From an uncultured Pseudomonadota bacterium (GTDB lineage Bacteria; Myxococcota_A; UBA796; UBA2385): DNA of 39,753 bases. Below the pieces are notes generated by a model. It had not been told where the DNA came from. It saw only the letters and a list, made by a program, of their open reading frames with translations, and did no database searches. A program made the position numbers and the translations under genes. This document shows positions 24,624-32,926 of this stretch, in pieces; within the stretch, counting starts at the first letter, position 1; every line of letters starts with the position of its first letter. The DNA is taken from assembly GCA_913044235.1 (NCBI GenBank), contig CAJWOS010000005.1:1-39753 (forward strand). The letters are read 5' to 3'.

Positions 24624-26540
24624 CTAGTTGCACACCGTGGTCGACCAGCCATCCACATTGTTCGACTCATCGCACTCGTAGAACACCCCGATGCCCGCGT
24701 CGTCTTCGTCGGCGGTCACGGTGGGTGTCTGTCCCACGAAGGCGGATGCCGACACGTCGAACACCAGCGTGTCGCTCGACGACCCCGCCGGGATGGCACT
24801 CGAGAGGCCTTGCACTTCCACCACGGTACCCCCGCTTCCGGCCCGCAGGCTCACGTTCACGCCCGCCGGCACCTCGATGTTGCCGGCATTGAGCACCCGC
24901 GCCTGCACCAGCAACCGGTCGGCCGCACACTCGATCTCACACACGTCGACCACCTCGGCACGGAGATCCCAGTACTCGTTGGGCGGCCGCCCCACATCGC
25001 CACTGCGGTAGCTGTTGTACTGCGCGAAGTTGTTGGTGGTGGGACTGTCGATGCTGCCATCATCGGCGATGTTGGTGATGTGGTAGCCGTGCTGCGACCA
25101 CCACTTGCGACCCGCCGGCCAGGTGTGGTCGGCATCACCGTACACCGTGACCGCCCCGATGGTGCTGTTGCCCTGGCAGTGACCGATCACAATCTCGGCT
25201 TCGTCGTCGTTGTCGACGTCGGCCACGATGGGGGTCTCGAGGATGGTGTACGAAGCGTGCCCGGTCGACGTGAACTTCTCGACTCCATCCCGGCCGTTGA
25301 AGAACCGAATGGTGGTCTCGTCGGCATACAGCACCTCGGGGTAGCCATCCATCTCAAAGTCGAAGAGCACCGGACCGGCAGCGCCGCTGGCATCACTAAT
25401 GCGCGCCCTCCACAGCTCCGCGCCCCCCCACTCCATCGCGATGAGGGCGTTTTGGGCGGCAAACACGAGCTCCGGGGTGCCATCCCCATCGAGGTCGTCG
25501 ATGGCGGGCGCGCCCAGGTTGCCTGAGTAGGTCTCGGGGCCCCACACCACCGTGCCGTCGGTCTCCATGCCGTACACATAGATGCCACTGGTCTTCACGA
25601 TCTCGCCCTGGCCATCGAGGTCGAAGTCGGCCACCGCCACGAGGCCATCCGGCCCGCTGTTGGACCACACCACGTTGCCGTCGGCGTCGTAGGCTGCGTT
25701 GCCGGTGACCACTTCCACCTGCCCATCACCGTCGAGGTCGACCGTGGCCGACATCGCGCCGTAGGTAGACGCACCCGAGCCGCCATAGGGCGCCGAGCCG
25801 GTGCCGAGCGAGCCCTGCCCGCGGGGCGAGCCGGTGAGACCGTCTAGAATGGATGAACCCACGATCACTTCCGGCTGACCATCCGCGTCGAGGTCGCTGA
25901 TCGACGGGTAGTTGTAGCCATAGAAGTCGATCCGACCACCCAGCGACGTGTTGCACCAGTGCTCCACGCCAGTGTTGCCGTCGAGGGCGCACACCATGGT
26001 GTCCGAGGCCGTGATGACGTCGGGCCAGCCATCGCCCGTGACATCCCCCAGGGCGAAGCCACCATCCTGCCCGTAGGAGCGCGTGGTGGTGCGCCAGGCC
26101 CGGCCGGTGCCATCGCCGTACACCGCGGCCACCGAGCCGCTCTGGTAGAACACGATCACCGGCATGTCGGCATCGTCGAGGTCGCCGTCGCCGTCGCTGT
26201 CGACCAGCACGCCGGCCGCGGGAGGTCCGCAGAAGCTCGAGCTGCCGAAGCTCCACTCGGTGACCGGGGTGAAGGAGCCCTCGGAGTACTCCACTTCGCA
26301 TGAGTCGTTGAGCTCCACCTCGATCGGATCGAGGGCATCGAAGTCTTCGCAGGAGTCGGGAATGGTGCCACCACCACCAGGCCCGCTCGTGTCGCCGGTG
26401 TCAGACGGGTCGTCGGGATCCGACGGGTCGTCGGGCTGGGCGGTGTCTCCAGAGGTGCCGTCGTTGGGGTCTTTGTCCTCGGTAAAGTTGTAGTCGGAGC
26501 AACCCACCAGCGAGAGGAAGACAAGAGTGGGAGTACGCAT
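24624..26540 (-). CDS. FG-GAP/VCBS repeat lipoprotein with CARDB-like C-terminus
   Basis: ATG 26540 gives a short lipoprotein signal, MRTPTLVFLSLVGCSDYNF, with lipobox SLVGC. A Asp/Pro/Thr/Gly linker (20-60) leads to a beta-propeller of FG-GAP repeats (about 90-480). Each blade carries a D-x-D-x-D-G calcium loop, for example DSDGDGDLDDAD, DVTGDGWPD, DLDADGQPE, DLDGDGQVE, DFDLDGQGE, DLDGDGTPE and DVDNDDEAE. A conserved stretch KWWSQHGYHITNIADDG near 497 and a C-terminal immunoglobulin-like domain resembling CARDB (LLVQARVLNAGNIEVPAGV) complete it. Such proteins are surface-exposed and often mediate adhesion or protein contacts. Many Asp loops make calcium-dependent folding likely. Confidence 0.9.
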   Translation of the reverse strand: MRTPTLVFLSLVGCSDYNFTEDKDPNDGTSGDTAQPDDPSDPDDPSDTGDTSGPGGGGTIPDSCEDFDALDPIEVELNDSCEVEYSEGSFTPVTEWSFGSSSFCGPPAAGVLVDSDGDGDLDDADMPVIVFYQSGSVAAVYGDGTGRAWRTTTRSYGQDGGFALGDVTGDGWPDVITASDTMVCALDGNTGVEHWCNTSLGGRIDFYGYNYPSISDLDADGQPEVIVGSSILDGLTGSPRGQGSLGTGSAPYGGSGASTYGAMSATVDLDGDGQVEVVTGNAAYDADGNVVWSNSGPDGLVAVADFDLDGQGEIVKTSGIYVYGMETDGTVVWGPETYSGNLGAPAIDDLDGDGTPELVFAAQNALIAMEWGGAELWRARISDASGAAGPVLFDFEMDGYPEVLYADETTIRFFNGRDGVEKFTSTGHASYTILETPIVADVDNDDEAEIVIGHCQGNSTIGAVTVYGDADHTWPAGRKWWSQHGYHITNIADDGSIDSPTTNNFAQYNSYRSGDVGRPPNEYWDLRAEVVDVCEIECAADRLLVQARVLNAGNIEVPAGVNVSLRAGSGGTVVEVQGLSSAIPAGSSSDTLVFDVSASAFVGQTPTVTADEDDAGIGVFYECDESNNVDGWSTTVCN

Positions 26541-26781
26541 GACGACGATCCGGGCGGAGATGGACGCGCATTCTACCGGAAGAACACATGACCTCCTACA
26601 GAACCGATGTTGTTCCAGGAAATTGCGTACCCCACACGACCTGCGCCTCGGCGGTGCAGCATTCCGGCGCTTCTACCCGCTCGGTCCGTGAGGCCGCGAC
26701 AAGCCCCACCACCTCACGCCAAGCGATGAGTTCGTGATCGCCTCTTCCTCCCTGGCGTCTGGCCACCCCCACAGCTTCCGA

Positions 26782-27291
26782 TCAGCGCACGCCGTTCGGC
26801 GAGACCCGGACCGCATTGATGGACTTCGTGGCGGTGTAGTACGCCGGAACTCCATCGCCATCTTCGTCGATCCAACCGTGCACGCGGAAGTCCGTTCCGT
26901 CGGCTGTGACCTCCACCTGGTAGGTGCTTCGGACCTTCCCATCCGGTGCCCAGCCGATGGTGTCGAAGGCCGAGCCCACCGACCAGACGCGCGGCTCCGG
27001 ATCGAGTGCATCGACGGAGACCGGGTGCGGCTCCGCCGCCACGTACCGGTCGAATTCCGCCTCATAGGCCTGCTGGGCGGTCTTGATGCCGTTCACGTTC
27101 GACTCGACCTCGCCTCGCTTCTTCTTGTGCAGCGCGATGTTGTACCGCATGCCCGCCGACAAGACCGCCACTCCTGCGCAGACCACAGCCACCGTAGCCA
27201 TCACTGCAAGCAGCAGCGTCCACAGGCACGAGCGCCCTCGAGCGGGCGTCTCCGGTTGGCTGATGGGCCCAAGTTCAGATGGATCGGACAT
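26782..27291 (-). CDS. Pilin-like membrane-anchored protein
   Basis: The protein has 169 residues from ATG 27291. A short polar N-terminus precedes one membrane helix (TLLLAVMATVAVVCAGVAVL, about 25-45). This is followed by VESNVNGIKTAQQAYEAEFDRYVAA and, near the end, VHGWIDEDGDGVPAYYTATKS. Both resemble the globular part of myxobacterial type IV pilin-like proteins. The hallmarks of prepilin processing, Gly before a Phe/Met-Thr-Leu-Ile-Glu pentamer with Glu at +5, are absent (GRSCLWTLL instead). It may therefore be a minor or degenerate pilin relative that stays membrane-anchored. The Shine-Dalgarno is weak. Confidence 0.75.
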   Translation of the reverse strand: MSDPSELGPISQPETPARGRSCLWTLLLAVMATVAVVCAGVAVLSAGMRYNIALHKKKRGEVESNVNGIKTAQQAYEAEFDRYVAAEPHPVSVDALDPEPRVWSVGSAFDTIGWAPDGKVRSTYQVEVTADGTDFRVHGWIDEDGDGVPAYYTATKSINAVRVSPNGVR

Positions 27292-27377
27292 GCAAGCACC
27301 AGTCAGGCTGGAGCGACCCCGAGTGCCGGGCCGTCAGGATGGTTTGCGGACGCAGCTGCAAGGTGGGCGCGGCCCAG

Positions 27378-27668
27378 TCAGCGGCAGGCAATCACGATGG
27401 GCCGTCCATCAAGGACAGCGCCGCCAGCGGGCTTCCAGCCGTCAGGCAGGGTCTGTCCACCCCGACCGCCGGGCTTGATGTTGGTGGGGTTGTGCACGAA
27501 CGGCACCGGCACCGCCACACACTCCGCAGCATCCGTTGACCCCTCGTTCTTCGAGGCGGCCTCCGCAGGCGGGGCCTTGGCGACCGCGGTGGCAAGCAAG
27601 GCCCCCGTGGCACCCAGAAGGAGCGTGAGCACAAAAGAAACGGACCGACTGGTGCGAGACGTGGACAT
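27378..27668 (-). CDS. Small exported protein, 96 residues
   Basis: ATG 27668 has GGAGG six bases upstream. The N-terminus MSTSRTSRSVSFVLTLLLG and following Ala-rich residues form a signal peptide or anchor with cleavage likely near AEAAS. The remaining 57 residues contain two Cys (ECVAVPV and the C-terminal VIACR), which could form a disulfide that ties the ends together. I do not recognise a family. It sits between a pilin-like gene downstream and a membrane-protein gene upstream on the same strand, each separated by 86-112 bases, so a joint operon is possible. Confidence 0.7.
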   Translation of the reverse strand: MSTSRTSRSVSFVLTLLLGATGALLATAVAKAPPAEAASKNEGSTDAAECVAVPVPFVHNPTNIKPGGRGGQTLPDGWKPAGGAVLDGRPIVIACR

Positions 27669-27780
27669 GTGGAGCCTCCAGAAAAGAACGCGCCAGGGCG
27701 TAACGGATACCAGCGCCCCACCGCGGCGATCCCATCCGACTCGGTCCATCGAACCGGTCCCGACTCGGCAGATCACGACC

Positions 27781-28227
27781 TCAGTCGTCGACCACCACCT
27801 CGATCTTCCGCGCTGCCAGGTGCGCCACGATGTCGGGGGTGTGCGACTCCCAAAGGTCGCCAGGATCGATGACCTCGGTGTGGCCATCGTGGTGCTCCAC
27901 CACCCATCCCACAGCACGACGGTTGTGTTCGATCACCCCGCGAGTCACAACGATGCGGGCCACCGAGTCATACCGGAAGCCCTTGACTGTGGGCGCAAAC
28001 CACAGTCCGGTCACCTGCTCGAGCTTTTCGTCGTCGAGCACCACCCGGTCACTGGCCAAGGTGGGCGCGATTAGGCCTCCACAGCAGCCTGCCGGCACCA
28101 ACATCGCCAGACTCAGGGGTAGCAATCGTACCTTCACCTGCACGATCGCCGCGACCACCACCATTCCGACTGCCAGACCGTAGGCCACACCGGGCACCCA
28201 AGCTGGGAAGGTAAAGACGAGATCCAT
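27781..28227 (-). CDS. Two-helix membrane protein of unknown function
   Basis: ATG 28227 (GTG 28233 is also in frame) gives 148 residues. Two membrane helices lie at about 10-30 (PGVAYGLAVGMVVVAAIVQV) and 34-54 (LPLSLAMLVPAGCCGGLIAP). The C-terminal 90 residues form a soluble, beta-rich domain (SVARIVVTRGVIEHNRRAVGW, then VEHHDGHTEVIDPGDLW) that looks like a small PH-like or DUF-type domain following a membrane hairpin. I cannot name the family. No strong ribosome site is visible. It is the first of three small same-strand genes, 138 bases downstream of the PFK-like gene. Confidence 0.65.
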   Translation of the reverse strand: MDLVFTFPAWVPGVAYGLAVGMVVVAAIVQVKVRLLPLSLAMLVPAGCCGGLIAPTLASDRVVLDDEKLEQVTGLWFAPTVKGFRYDSVARIVVTRGVIEHNRRAVGWVVEHHDGHTEVIDPGDLWESHTPDIVAHLAARKIEVVVDD

Positions 28228-28365
28228 GTGCACTCTGGAGCGAGGAAGCGACCGCCATTCGGCCCGATGCGACGCTTGTAGCGCTTTGGATGGTGCGCCG
28301 AGTTCGTCGCTGGCGCGCTGGTCGCATGAACCGCCAAGCCACGCTGCAACGCACCGGGACCCCTC

Positions 28366-29814
28366 TCAGTACAGTCGGTTGGCCAGCGATGCGAGATCGT
28401 TGAGCACCGTGTTGTCGGTGCCGATTTCCGAGAACGGAATCGCACCCTCTTCGTTGCCATTCACCGACGGCATGAGGCTCGACCGCCCTTCTTCCAAGAG
28501 CGCCACCACCTTGCGCGCCATCCGCTGGGACAGCGTGAGGTCCATGTTGTTGGGACTCGCACCGCGTATGTCGCGCGAGAAGGGCTCACACACAATCTTC
28601 TGTCGGGTCTGCAGGCCAGCCGCCAGCAGCTCATCGCGGAAGAGCTCCGCCGCGTTGCCCGAAAAGCCCGTCTCCCGGCGGTGTGCGCGCTTGTAGCCCT
28701 CGGCCACCACGATCACGGTCTGGTCGCGGTCGGCGAGTGCGGGAACCAGAGCTTCGAAGTCGTATTCATGGTTGGGAAGCACAGCGAGGTGGGCACCGGC
28801 ACCCAAGCAGGAATGCAGAGCATGGAACCCGCCATGCGCACCCATCATCTCGATGATGTACATCCGCTTGTGGGTGCGGGCATCGGCCATGTAGCAGCGG
28901 ATCTTTTCCGAGCCGAACTCCACCCCAGTGAACTCACCGATGCACTCGGTCCCAGAGACGTCGGAGTCGATGGTGACCGGAATGAAGAAGAAGTGAATCT
29001 CGGGGCACTGTGCCGCCAGCGCCTGCACACCCTTGAAGGTGCCATTTCCTCCGATCCCCACCACCACGCGCACACCGCGACCTCGCATGTTCTCGATCGC
29101 CTGCTGCTGCAGCGCGGGTCGCTTGAACTCGGGAAAGCGCTCCGACCGGAAGTCCGCGCCGCGGGCCTCCCGAAGGGGCGGTGAAAAGATCACACCCGGC
29201 ACGTGGTCGAGTCGATCGAACCGCTTCCGATCGGCGACCAGGGCCCGATAGTCGGTCGGGCGATTGCCGATGAGCGACTTGAAGCCCTCGGCGGTCACAA
29301 ACACCGCATGGCCAGCCTTCTCCAGGTATTCTGTCAAGAAAGCGGTCACGGGGTTGTACCCTGGAGCGCAGCCACCATCCTGGATCAGCAGCACATCCAT
29401 CTGCCTGAAGAATGGCTCACTCTCGCGAATGTAGCCCGAGACCACCGTAGCAAGGGCTTCGTAGACCTTGGCGGCCATGGGGGGCGAGAGACTCGCAAGC
29501 TGCGCTTTGCCCAAGCCTCCCACCAACGCGGGCGTGACGGCCTGGAGCGACCCGGTCCGTGGACGCTCGTCGAGGAGCGCCAGCTCGCCGAAGAGACCGC
29601 CTGGTGCGTAGGTGCGAACCGAGCGACCTCCCACGGTGAGACGACAGGAGCCTTCGATCAAGAAATACGCCGCGTCGCCCGGCTCCCCTTCCTGGAAGAT
29701 GTGCGACCCAGCCTCGACTGTGCGCGGCTGCAGCACGGCCGCGAGCGCGGCCAGCTCCGCATCAGACCATTGAGAAAGAGCGGTCACCTGTTTGAGCGCC
29801 TGCACCATCGACAT
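28366..29814 (-). CDS. Cyclic-nucleotide-binding domain fused to a phosphofructokinase-like domain
   Basis: ATG 29814 has GGAG eight bases upstream, giving 482 residues. Residues 1-125 are a cNMP-binding beta-barrel: GSHIFQEGEPGDAAYFLIEG and the phosphate cassette GGLFGELALLDERPRTGS, with Glu and Arg intact. Residues 138-470 have the PFK fold: GGCAPGYN (147-154), VVGIGGNGTFKG (Asn256), IPVTIDSDVSGTE (Asp283/Asp285), EMMGAHGG and FSRDIRGASPNNMDL. Compared with the family, GGDGT is GGNGT, MGR is MGA and QRGG is IRGA. The catalytic Asp pair of TIDxD is kept. It might be a cAMP- or c-di-GMP-responsive kinase, or a non-glycolytic sensor; ATP or pyrophosphate use is not evident from the key positions. 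Confidence 0.88.
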   Translation of the reverse strand: MSMVQALKQVTALSQWSDAELAALAAVLQPRTVEAGSHIFQEGEPGDAAYFLIEGSCRLTVGGRSVRTYAPGGLFGELALLDERPRTGSLQAVTPALVGGLGKAQLASLSPPMAAKVYEALATVVSGYIRESEPFFRQMDVLLIQDGGCAPGYNPVTAFLTEYLEKAGHAVFVTAEGFKSLIGNRPTDYRALVADRKRFDRLDHVPGVIFSPPLREARGADFRSERFPEFKRPALQQQAIENMRGRGVRVVVGIGGNGTFKGVQALAAQCPEIHFFFIPVTIDSDVSGTECIGEFTGVEFGSEKIRCYMADARTHKRMYIIEMMGAHGGFHALHSCLGAGAHLAVLPNHEYDFEALVPALADRDQTVIVVAEGYKRAHRRETGFSGNAAELFRDELLAAGLQTRQKIVCEPFSRDIRGASPNNMDLTLSQRMARKVVALLEEGRSSLMPSVNGNEEGAIPFSEIGTDNTVLNDLASLANRLY

Positions 29815-30162
29815 CGAGCCTTCTCCTTGCCTACCACAGGTAAGCACCGCAGCCCGAGCGCCCCGCAGCCGGATCGAACGAGCCACTCGCTGACGGGCAC
29901 ACGTACGCCGTTTCGCCCCCGAGGCTCAAGTGCCGTAACGGAATCTTCAAGAGCAGACTCCACAGGCAGTCCCCCGCAGCGCCCAAGCCAAACGGGCGCA
30001 CACGTCCACCATCCCATGGCCCTACATCGAGCGGGGCCCGGGATCGATCTCGCGTTTTTGACCTTCCAAAGACAAGACCAGACAGGACAGCTCGGCTCCT
30101 CCGTGGCACGCTCCGGGCCCGAGGGCCACAGCCCCCCAATGCAAGCATCTGCGAGTGCCACC
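29815..30162. other. Divergent intergenic region, 348 bases
   Basis: It separates the PFK-like gene (minus) from the beta-helix gene (plus). The open frame that runs through it ahead of 30163 lacks a leader or family similarity, and I see no gene. Near its right end lies a weak sigma-54-like element, described separately. Composition is similar to that of the coding regions. Confidence 0.5.
30104..30119 (+). promoter_or_regulatory. Weak sigma-54-like promoter before the beta-helix gene
   Basis: TGGCACGCTCCGGGCC has a perfect -24 half (TGGCACG) and the required GG/GC spacing of ten, but its -12 half is GGGC instead of TTGC. Transcription would start near 30130, before ATG 30163. It is weaker than the site at 18560. 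Confidence 0.3.
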
Positions 30163-32232
30163 ATGCGTGCCTACCCCATCTGCTTCGTCACCGGCCTGCT
30201 CCTGCTTCCCCAGCGTTCGGCTGCACAACAGAGCAGCTACGACTGCGACGCATTCTTCGACGACGTCGCCAGTGGCTGGGGCTTGACACGCCAGTCGCTC
30301 ACCAACGTAGCCGGTGACTTCAGCGCGGCGTTCGAGTCGGCCATCAATGGGTCCAGCCCAGACGAGACCATCCTCTGGACCGTAGTGTTCGATGGGTCCA
30401 ACCCGTCCTCCAACCCCTTCAGCGCGCTCACAGGGGAGACCAAAAAGCACATCGCCTTCTGCTCGCCAGATCCCTACGAGCCCGCTCCGCTCATCGTTCC
30501 CGACGACACGCGTCTCGCACTGGCCAACGCAAAGTGGACCGATCCAGACCAAGCGTTCGAGGACGACGGCACCCACGCCTTCATTTCATCGACCGGGAAC
30601 GGCCTCTGGCTGGCCGACGTCACCATCACCAGCACTGCGCTCGAACCCTACAAGTCCTATGCACTCTGGCTGCTCAGCAACGTCGAGGGCGACCACTTCA
30701 TCGAGCGTCTGACCGTGACCGGCGCCACAGAGCGACTGACCGTCGTTCAGGATGAAACGATCAACCAAGATCAGTTTCAAGGCAATTTCGACCTCGACGC
30801 CATCGCCTGGACCGAGCTCGGCGAGCAGGCGAGCCTGTTCCAGTCTCTGTGTCGAAACAGCTCGGGTGACCTCTTCGAGTGCCCGGGCATCGCCGACTCC
30901 AGCCCCACCACGGTCACGGTCTCCAACTCCACTTTTTCCGGCGACGACAGCGGAGCAGACCACGAGCGCTCCCTGCTGCTCATGAAGGGCGGGCTGAACC
31001 TCTCGAATGTGGCGGTACAACAAATACGGTTCGACACCGGCATTCCGGCGATCGAAGCCTCTGGTGACCTCGTGTCGACGATGGGCTCCACCTTCGTCGA
31101 GCTCCACGGCACCGGCAGCCGTCCGCTGCTGAAGAGCCGGTCATCGAAAGTGGAGACCAGCCGAACACTGATTGCGAACGTGACCGGCTGGGCGAGCCTC
31201 TTGAAGAGTCGTTCTCTCGACGGAGCGACCATTCAGGAGAGCTACATCTGCGGCGTGTCCGACACCGGCTCCCTGATCGAGACCCACGGTGCCACGACCG
31301 CCACCATCAACATGGTCTCCACCGCCGTGGTCGGCAGTCACTTCACCGATGCGCTGGTCCTCACAGCGGCCACCGACCTCGAGGCCCTCCTGGCGAACGT
31401 GCTGCTGCTCAACATCCAGAACCCGAGCTCCGGGAGCGGAGAGCCCAGGCTCGATCTCATCGAGGCCGGAGCAACGGACAGCGCATCCACCATCCAGCTG
31501 AGCAACCTGCTCTCCACCCACAGCTTCTTCCAGGCCGGCGACAGCCCCGCTGCCGCGATGGATGCGGTCCGGGTGTGGAATCCTTCAAACACCGAAGACT
31601 GCGAGGCATGGGGCGATACCGACGAGGACTGTGCGGACCTGCCGGAGCCGCCCATCTTCAGCTCGGAGGACGTTCTCACCGACCTGTCCGCGCCCTCCTG
31701 TGGCCCCAACCTCGAGGACCTCATCCTCATGATGCGCGCGGAAGCTCTGGCCGACACCGAAGGCTCGGCCGAGTCGCAAGCGACACTCCAAGATCTACGA
31801 GACGCCCTCCTCGGCACGCTTCCCATCCTCTCGACCGACCAGACCGATCTGGTGGGCGCCGGCGTGAGCTGGACGGCATCCGCATCCACCTGTTCCTCCA
31901 ACACCAATGGCGATCCCGACGACATCGGGGCCTACGGCGGCACCTGCAGCCTCTCACTGCTGGCCCCCATCGCGGTAGGCTCGCCGGGCGACACGGGAGC
32001 CACGGGTGATACCGGCGACGGCGGCACGAACGCGGGCGACACATCGGGAGACACCGACGACACCACCATGCCATCCACATACGCGAACGACTCCGGAGGG
32101 CCGTCGCCCGAGTCCAGCACCACAGCATCCACCCGGTTCGGCTTCCTGTCCGGCTGCCGCTACTCCGCCGCTGCGTTGCTCCTCCCACTCGGCTTCGCCG
32201 CCCTCCGTCGGCGTCGGCTCGACCCCACCTGA
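30163..32232 (+). CDS. Secreted beta-helix-like protein with MYXO-CTERM-like tail
   Basis: ATG 30163 is chosen because it opens a signal peptide (MRAYPICFVTGLLLLPQRSA, cleavage before QQSS); ATG 30139 would add eight residues. The 320 open codons further upstream look non-coding. The body has repeated short strand-turn units with Ser/Thr/Asn-rich turns, such as TVTVSNSTFSGDDSG, GLNLSNVAVQQIRF, GATIQESYICGVSD and ATINMVSTAVVGSHF, typical of right-handed parallel beta-helices. A Gly/Asp/Thr linker (GDTGATGDTGDGGTN region) precedes SGCRYSAAALLLPLGFAALRRRR, a MYXO-CTERM-type sorting tail. It should be displayed on the cell surface. It has no recognised catalytic residues and resembles polymorphic outer-membrane or autotransporter-passenger-type structural proteins. 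Confidence 0.85.
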   Translation: MRAYPICFVTGLLLLPQRSAAQQSSYDCDAFFDDVASGWGLTRQSLTNVAGDFSAAFESAINGSSPDETILWTVVFDGSNPSSNPFSALTGETKKHIAFCSPDPYEPAPLIVPDDTRLALANAKWTDPDQAFEDDGTHAFISSTGNGLWLADVTITSTALEPYKSYALWLLSNVEGDHFIERLTVTGATERLTVVQDETINQDQFQGNFDLDAIAWTELGEQASLFQSLCRNSSGDLFECPGIADSSPTTVTVSNSTFSGDDSGADHERSLLLMKGGLNLSNVAVQQIRFDTGIPAIEASGDLVSTMGSTFVELHGTGSRPLLKSRSSKVETSRTLIANVTGWASLLKSRSLDGATIQESYICGVSDTGSLIETHGATTATINMVSTAVVGSHFTDALVLTAATDLEALLANVLLLNIQNPSSGSGEPRLDLIEAGATDSASTIQLSNLLSTHSFFQAGDSPAAAMDAVRVWNPSNTEDCEAWGDTDEDCADLPEPPIFSSEDVLTDLSAPSCGPNLEDLILMMRAEALADTEGSAESQATLQDLRDALLGTLPILSTDQTDLVGAGVSWTASASTCSSNTNGDPDDIGAYGGTCSLSLLAPIAVGSPGDTGATGDTGDGGTNAGDTSGDTDDTTMPSTYANDSGGPSPESSTTASTRFGFLSGCRYSAAALLLPLGFAALRRRRLDPT

Positions 32233-32271
32233 ACCGCGAAGCAGCGCCGACCCATCTCCCTCAGCGCCACC

Positions 32272-32916
32272 TCACACGGCGTCGGGCTGCTGTGAGGGAT
32301 GCGCCCGCACGAAGGCGGGCAGCTGCTCGAGGCACGCTTCGATGGCCGTGAGCCGCGGGAAGGGCGACAGGTCCACCGCAAAGCGTCGGGCGTTGTAGAT
32401 CTGGGGCACGAGGCACAGGTCGGCAAAGCTCACCGCATCGCCCACACAGTACTGGCCGCCCACCTTCTCCACCAGGGCTTCCAGCGCCACGAAGCCTTGC
32501 TCGATCCAGCCCCGCGACCAGATCTTCGCCTGTTCGGGCGTCAGGGCAAACTCACCCTTGAGGCGCTGCATCACGCTCAGGTTTTGGATGGGCTGAATTC
32601 CGCTGTTGACCACCTCGGTGAGCTGCCGCACACGCGCCCGCAGCCAAGGGTCGGCCGGCAGCAGTGGTGGCTCGGGGTAGCGCTCCTCGAGATACTCGAG
32701 GATGGCCACACTCTGCGACAGGGGAACCCCATCTTCGAGCAACACGGGCACCTGTCGCATGGGATTCATCGCGCGATGCTCGGGTCGATGCTGACGCCCA
32801 CCATCCGCAACGAGATGTACAGGCACCGTCTCGTACGACAGTGCCTTCCAGTTCAGGGCAATCCGAACCCGCCAGGAGCTCGAAGACCGCCAGTAGCCGA
32901 GCAGCACGCGTGACAT
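32272..32916 (-). CDS. maiA: Maleylacetoacetate isomerase (zeta-class GST)
   Basis: ATG 32916 has GAGGAG six bases upstream, lying in the end of the FAH gene. The protein has 214 residues, normal for MaiA. The glutathione-site motif appears as YWRSSSSWRVRIAL (residues 8-21); the Cys of the classic SSCxxRVRIAL is Ser here, as bacterial members vary at this site. QVPVLLEDG and LSQSVAILEYLEERYP are the thioredoxin-fold cis-Pro and glutathione-binding segments. VGDAVSFADLCLVPQIYNA is the conserved C-terminal GST motif. It isomerises maleylacetoacetate to fumarylacetoacetate in tyrosine/homogentisate degradation, the step before the FAH encoded ten bases upstream. Maleylpyruvate isomerase is a related alternative. 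Confidence 0.9.
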   Translation of the reverse strand: MSRVLLGYWRSSSSWRVRIALNWKALSYETVPVHLVADGGRQHRPEHRAMNPMRQVPVLLEDGVPLSQSVAILEYLEERYPEPPLLPADPWLRARVRQLTEVVNSGIQPIQNLSVMQRLKGEFALTPEQAKIWSRGWIEQGFVALEALVEKVGGQYCVGDAVSFADLCLVPQIYNARRFAVDLSPFPRLTAIEACLEQLPAFVRAHPSQQPDAV

Positions 32917-32926
32917 GAAACGCTCC

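Noticed and set aside
26571..26589. AGGAGGTC-ATG upstream and out of frame with the FG-GAP lipoprotein, resembling a leader peptide
   Set aside because: The SD-to-ATG spacing is too short, and the resulting frame is Arg/His-rich antisense-like sequence running deep into the lipoprotein gene.
29203..30162. Open frame extending the beta-helix gene by 320 codons upstream
   Set aside because: It overlaps the PFK-like gene on the other strand, and a clean signal peptide starts at 30163.
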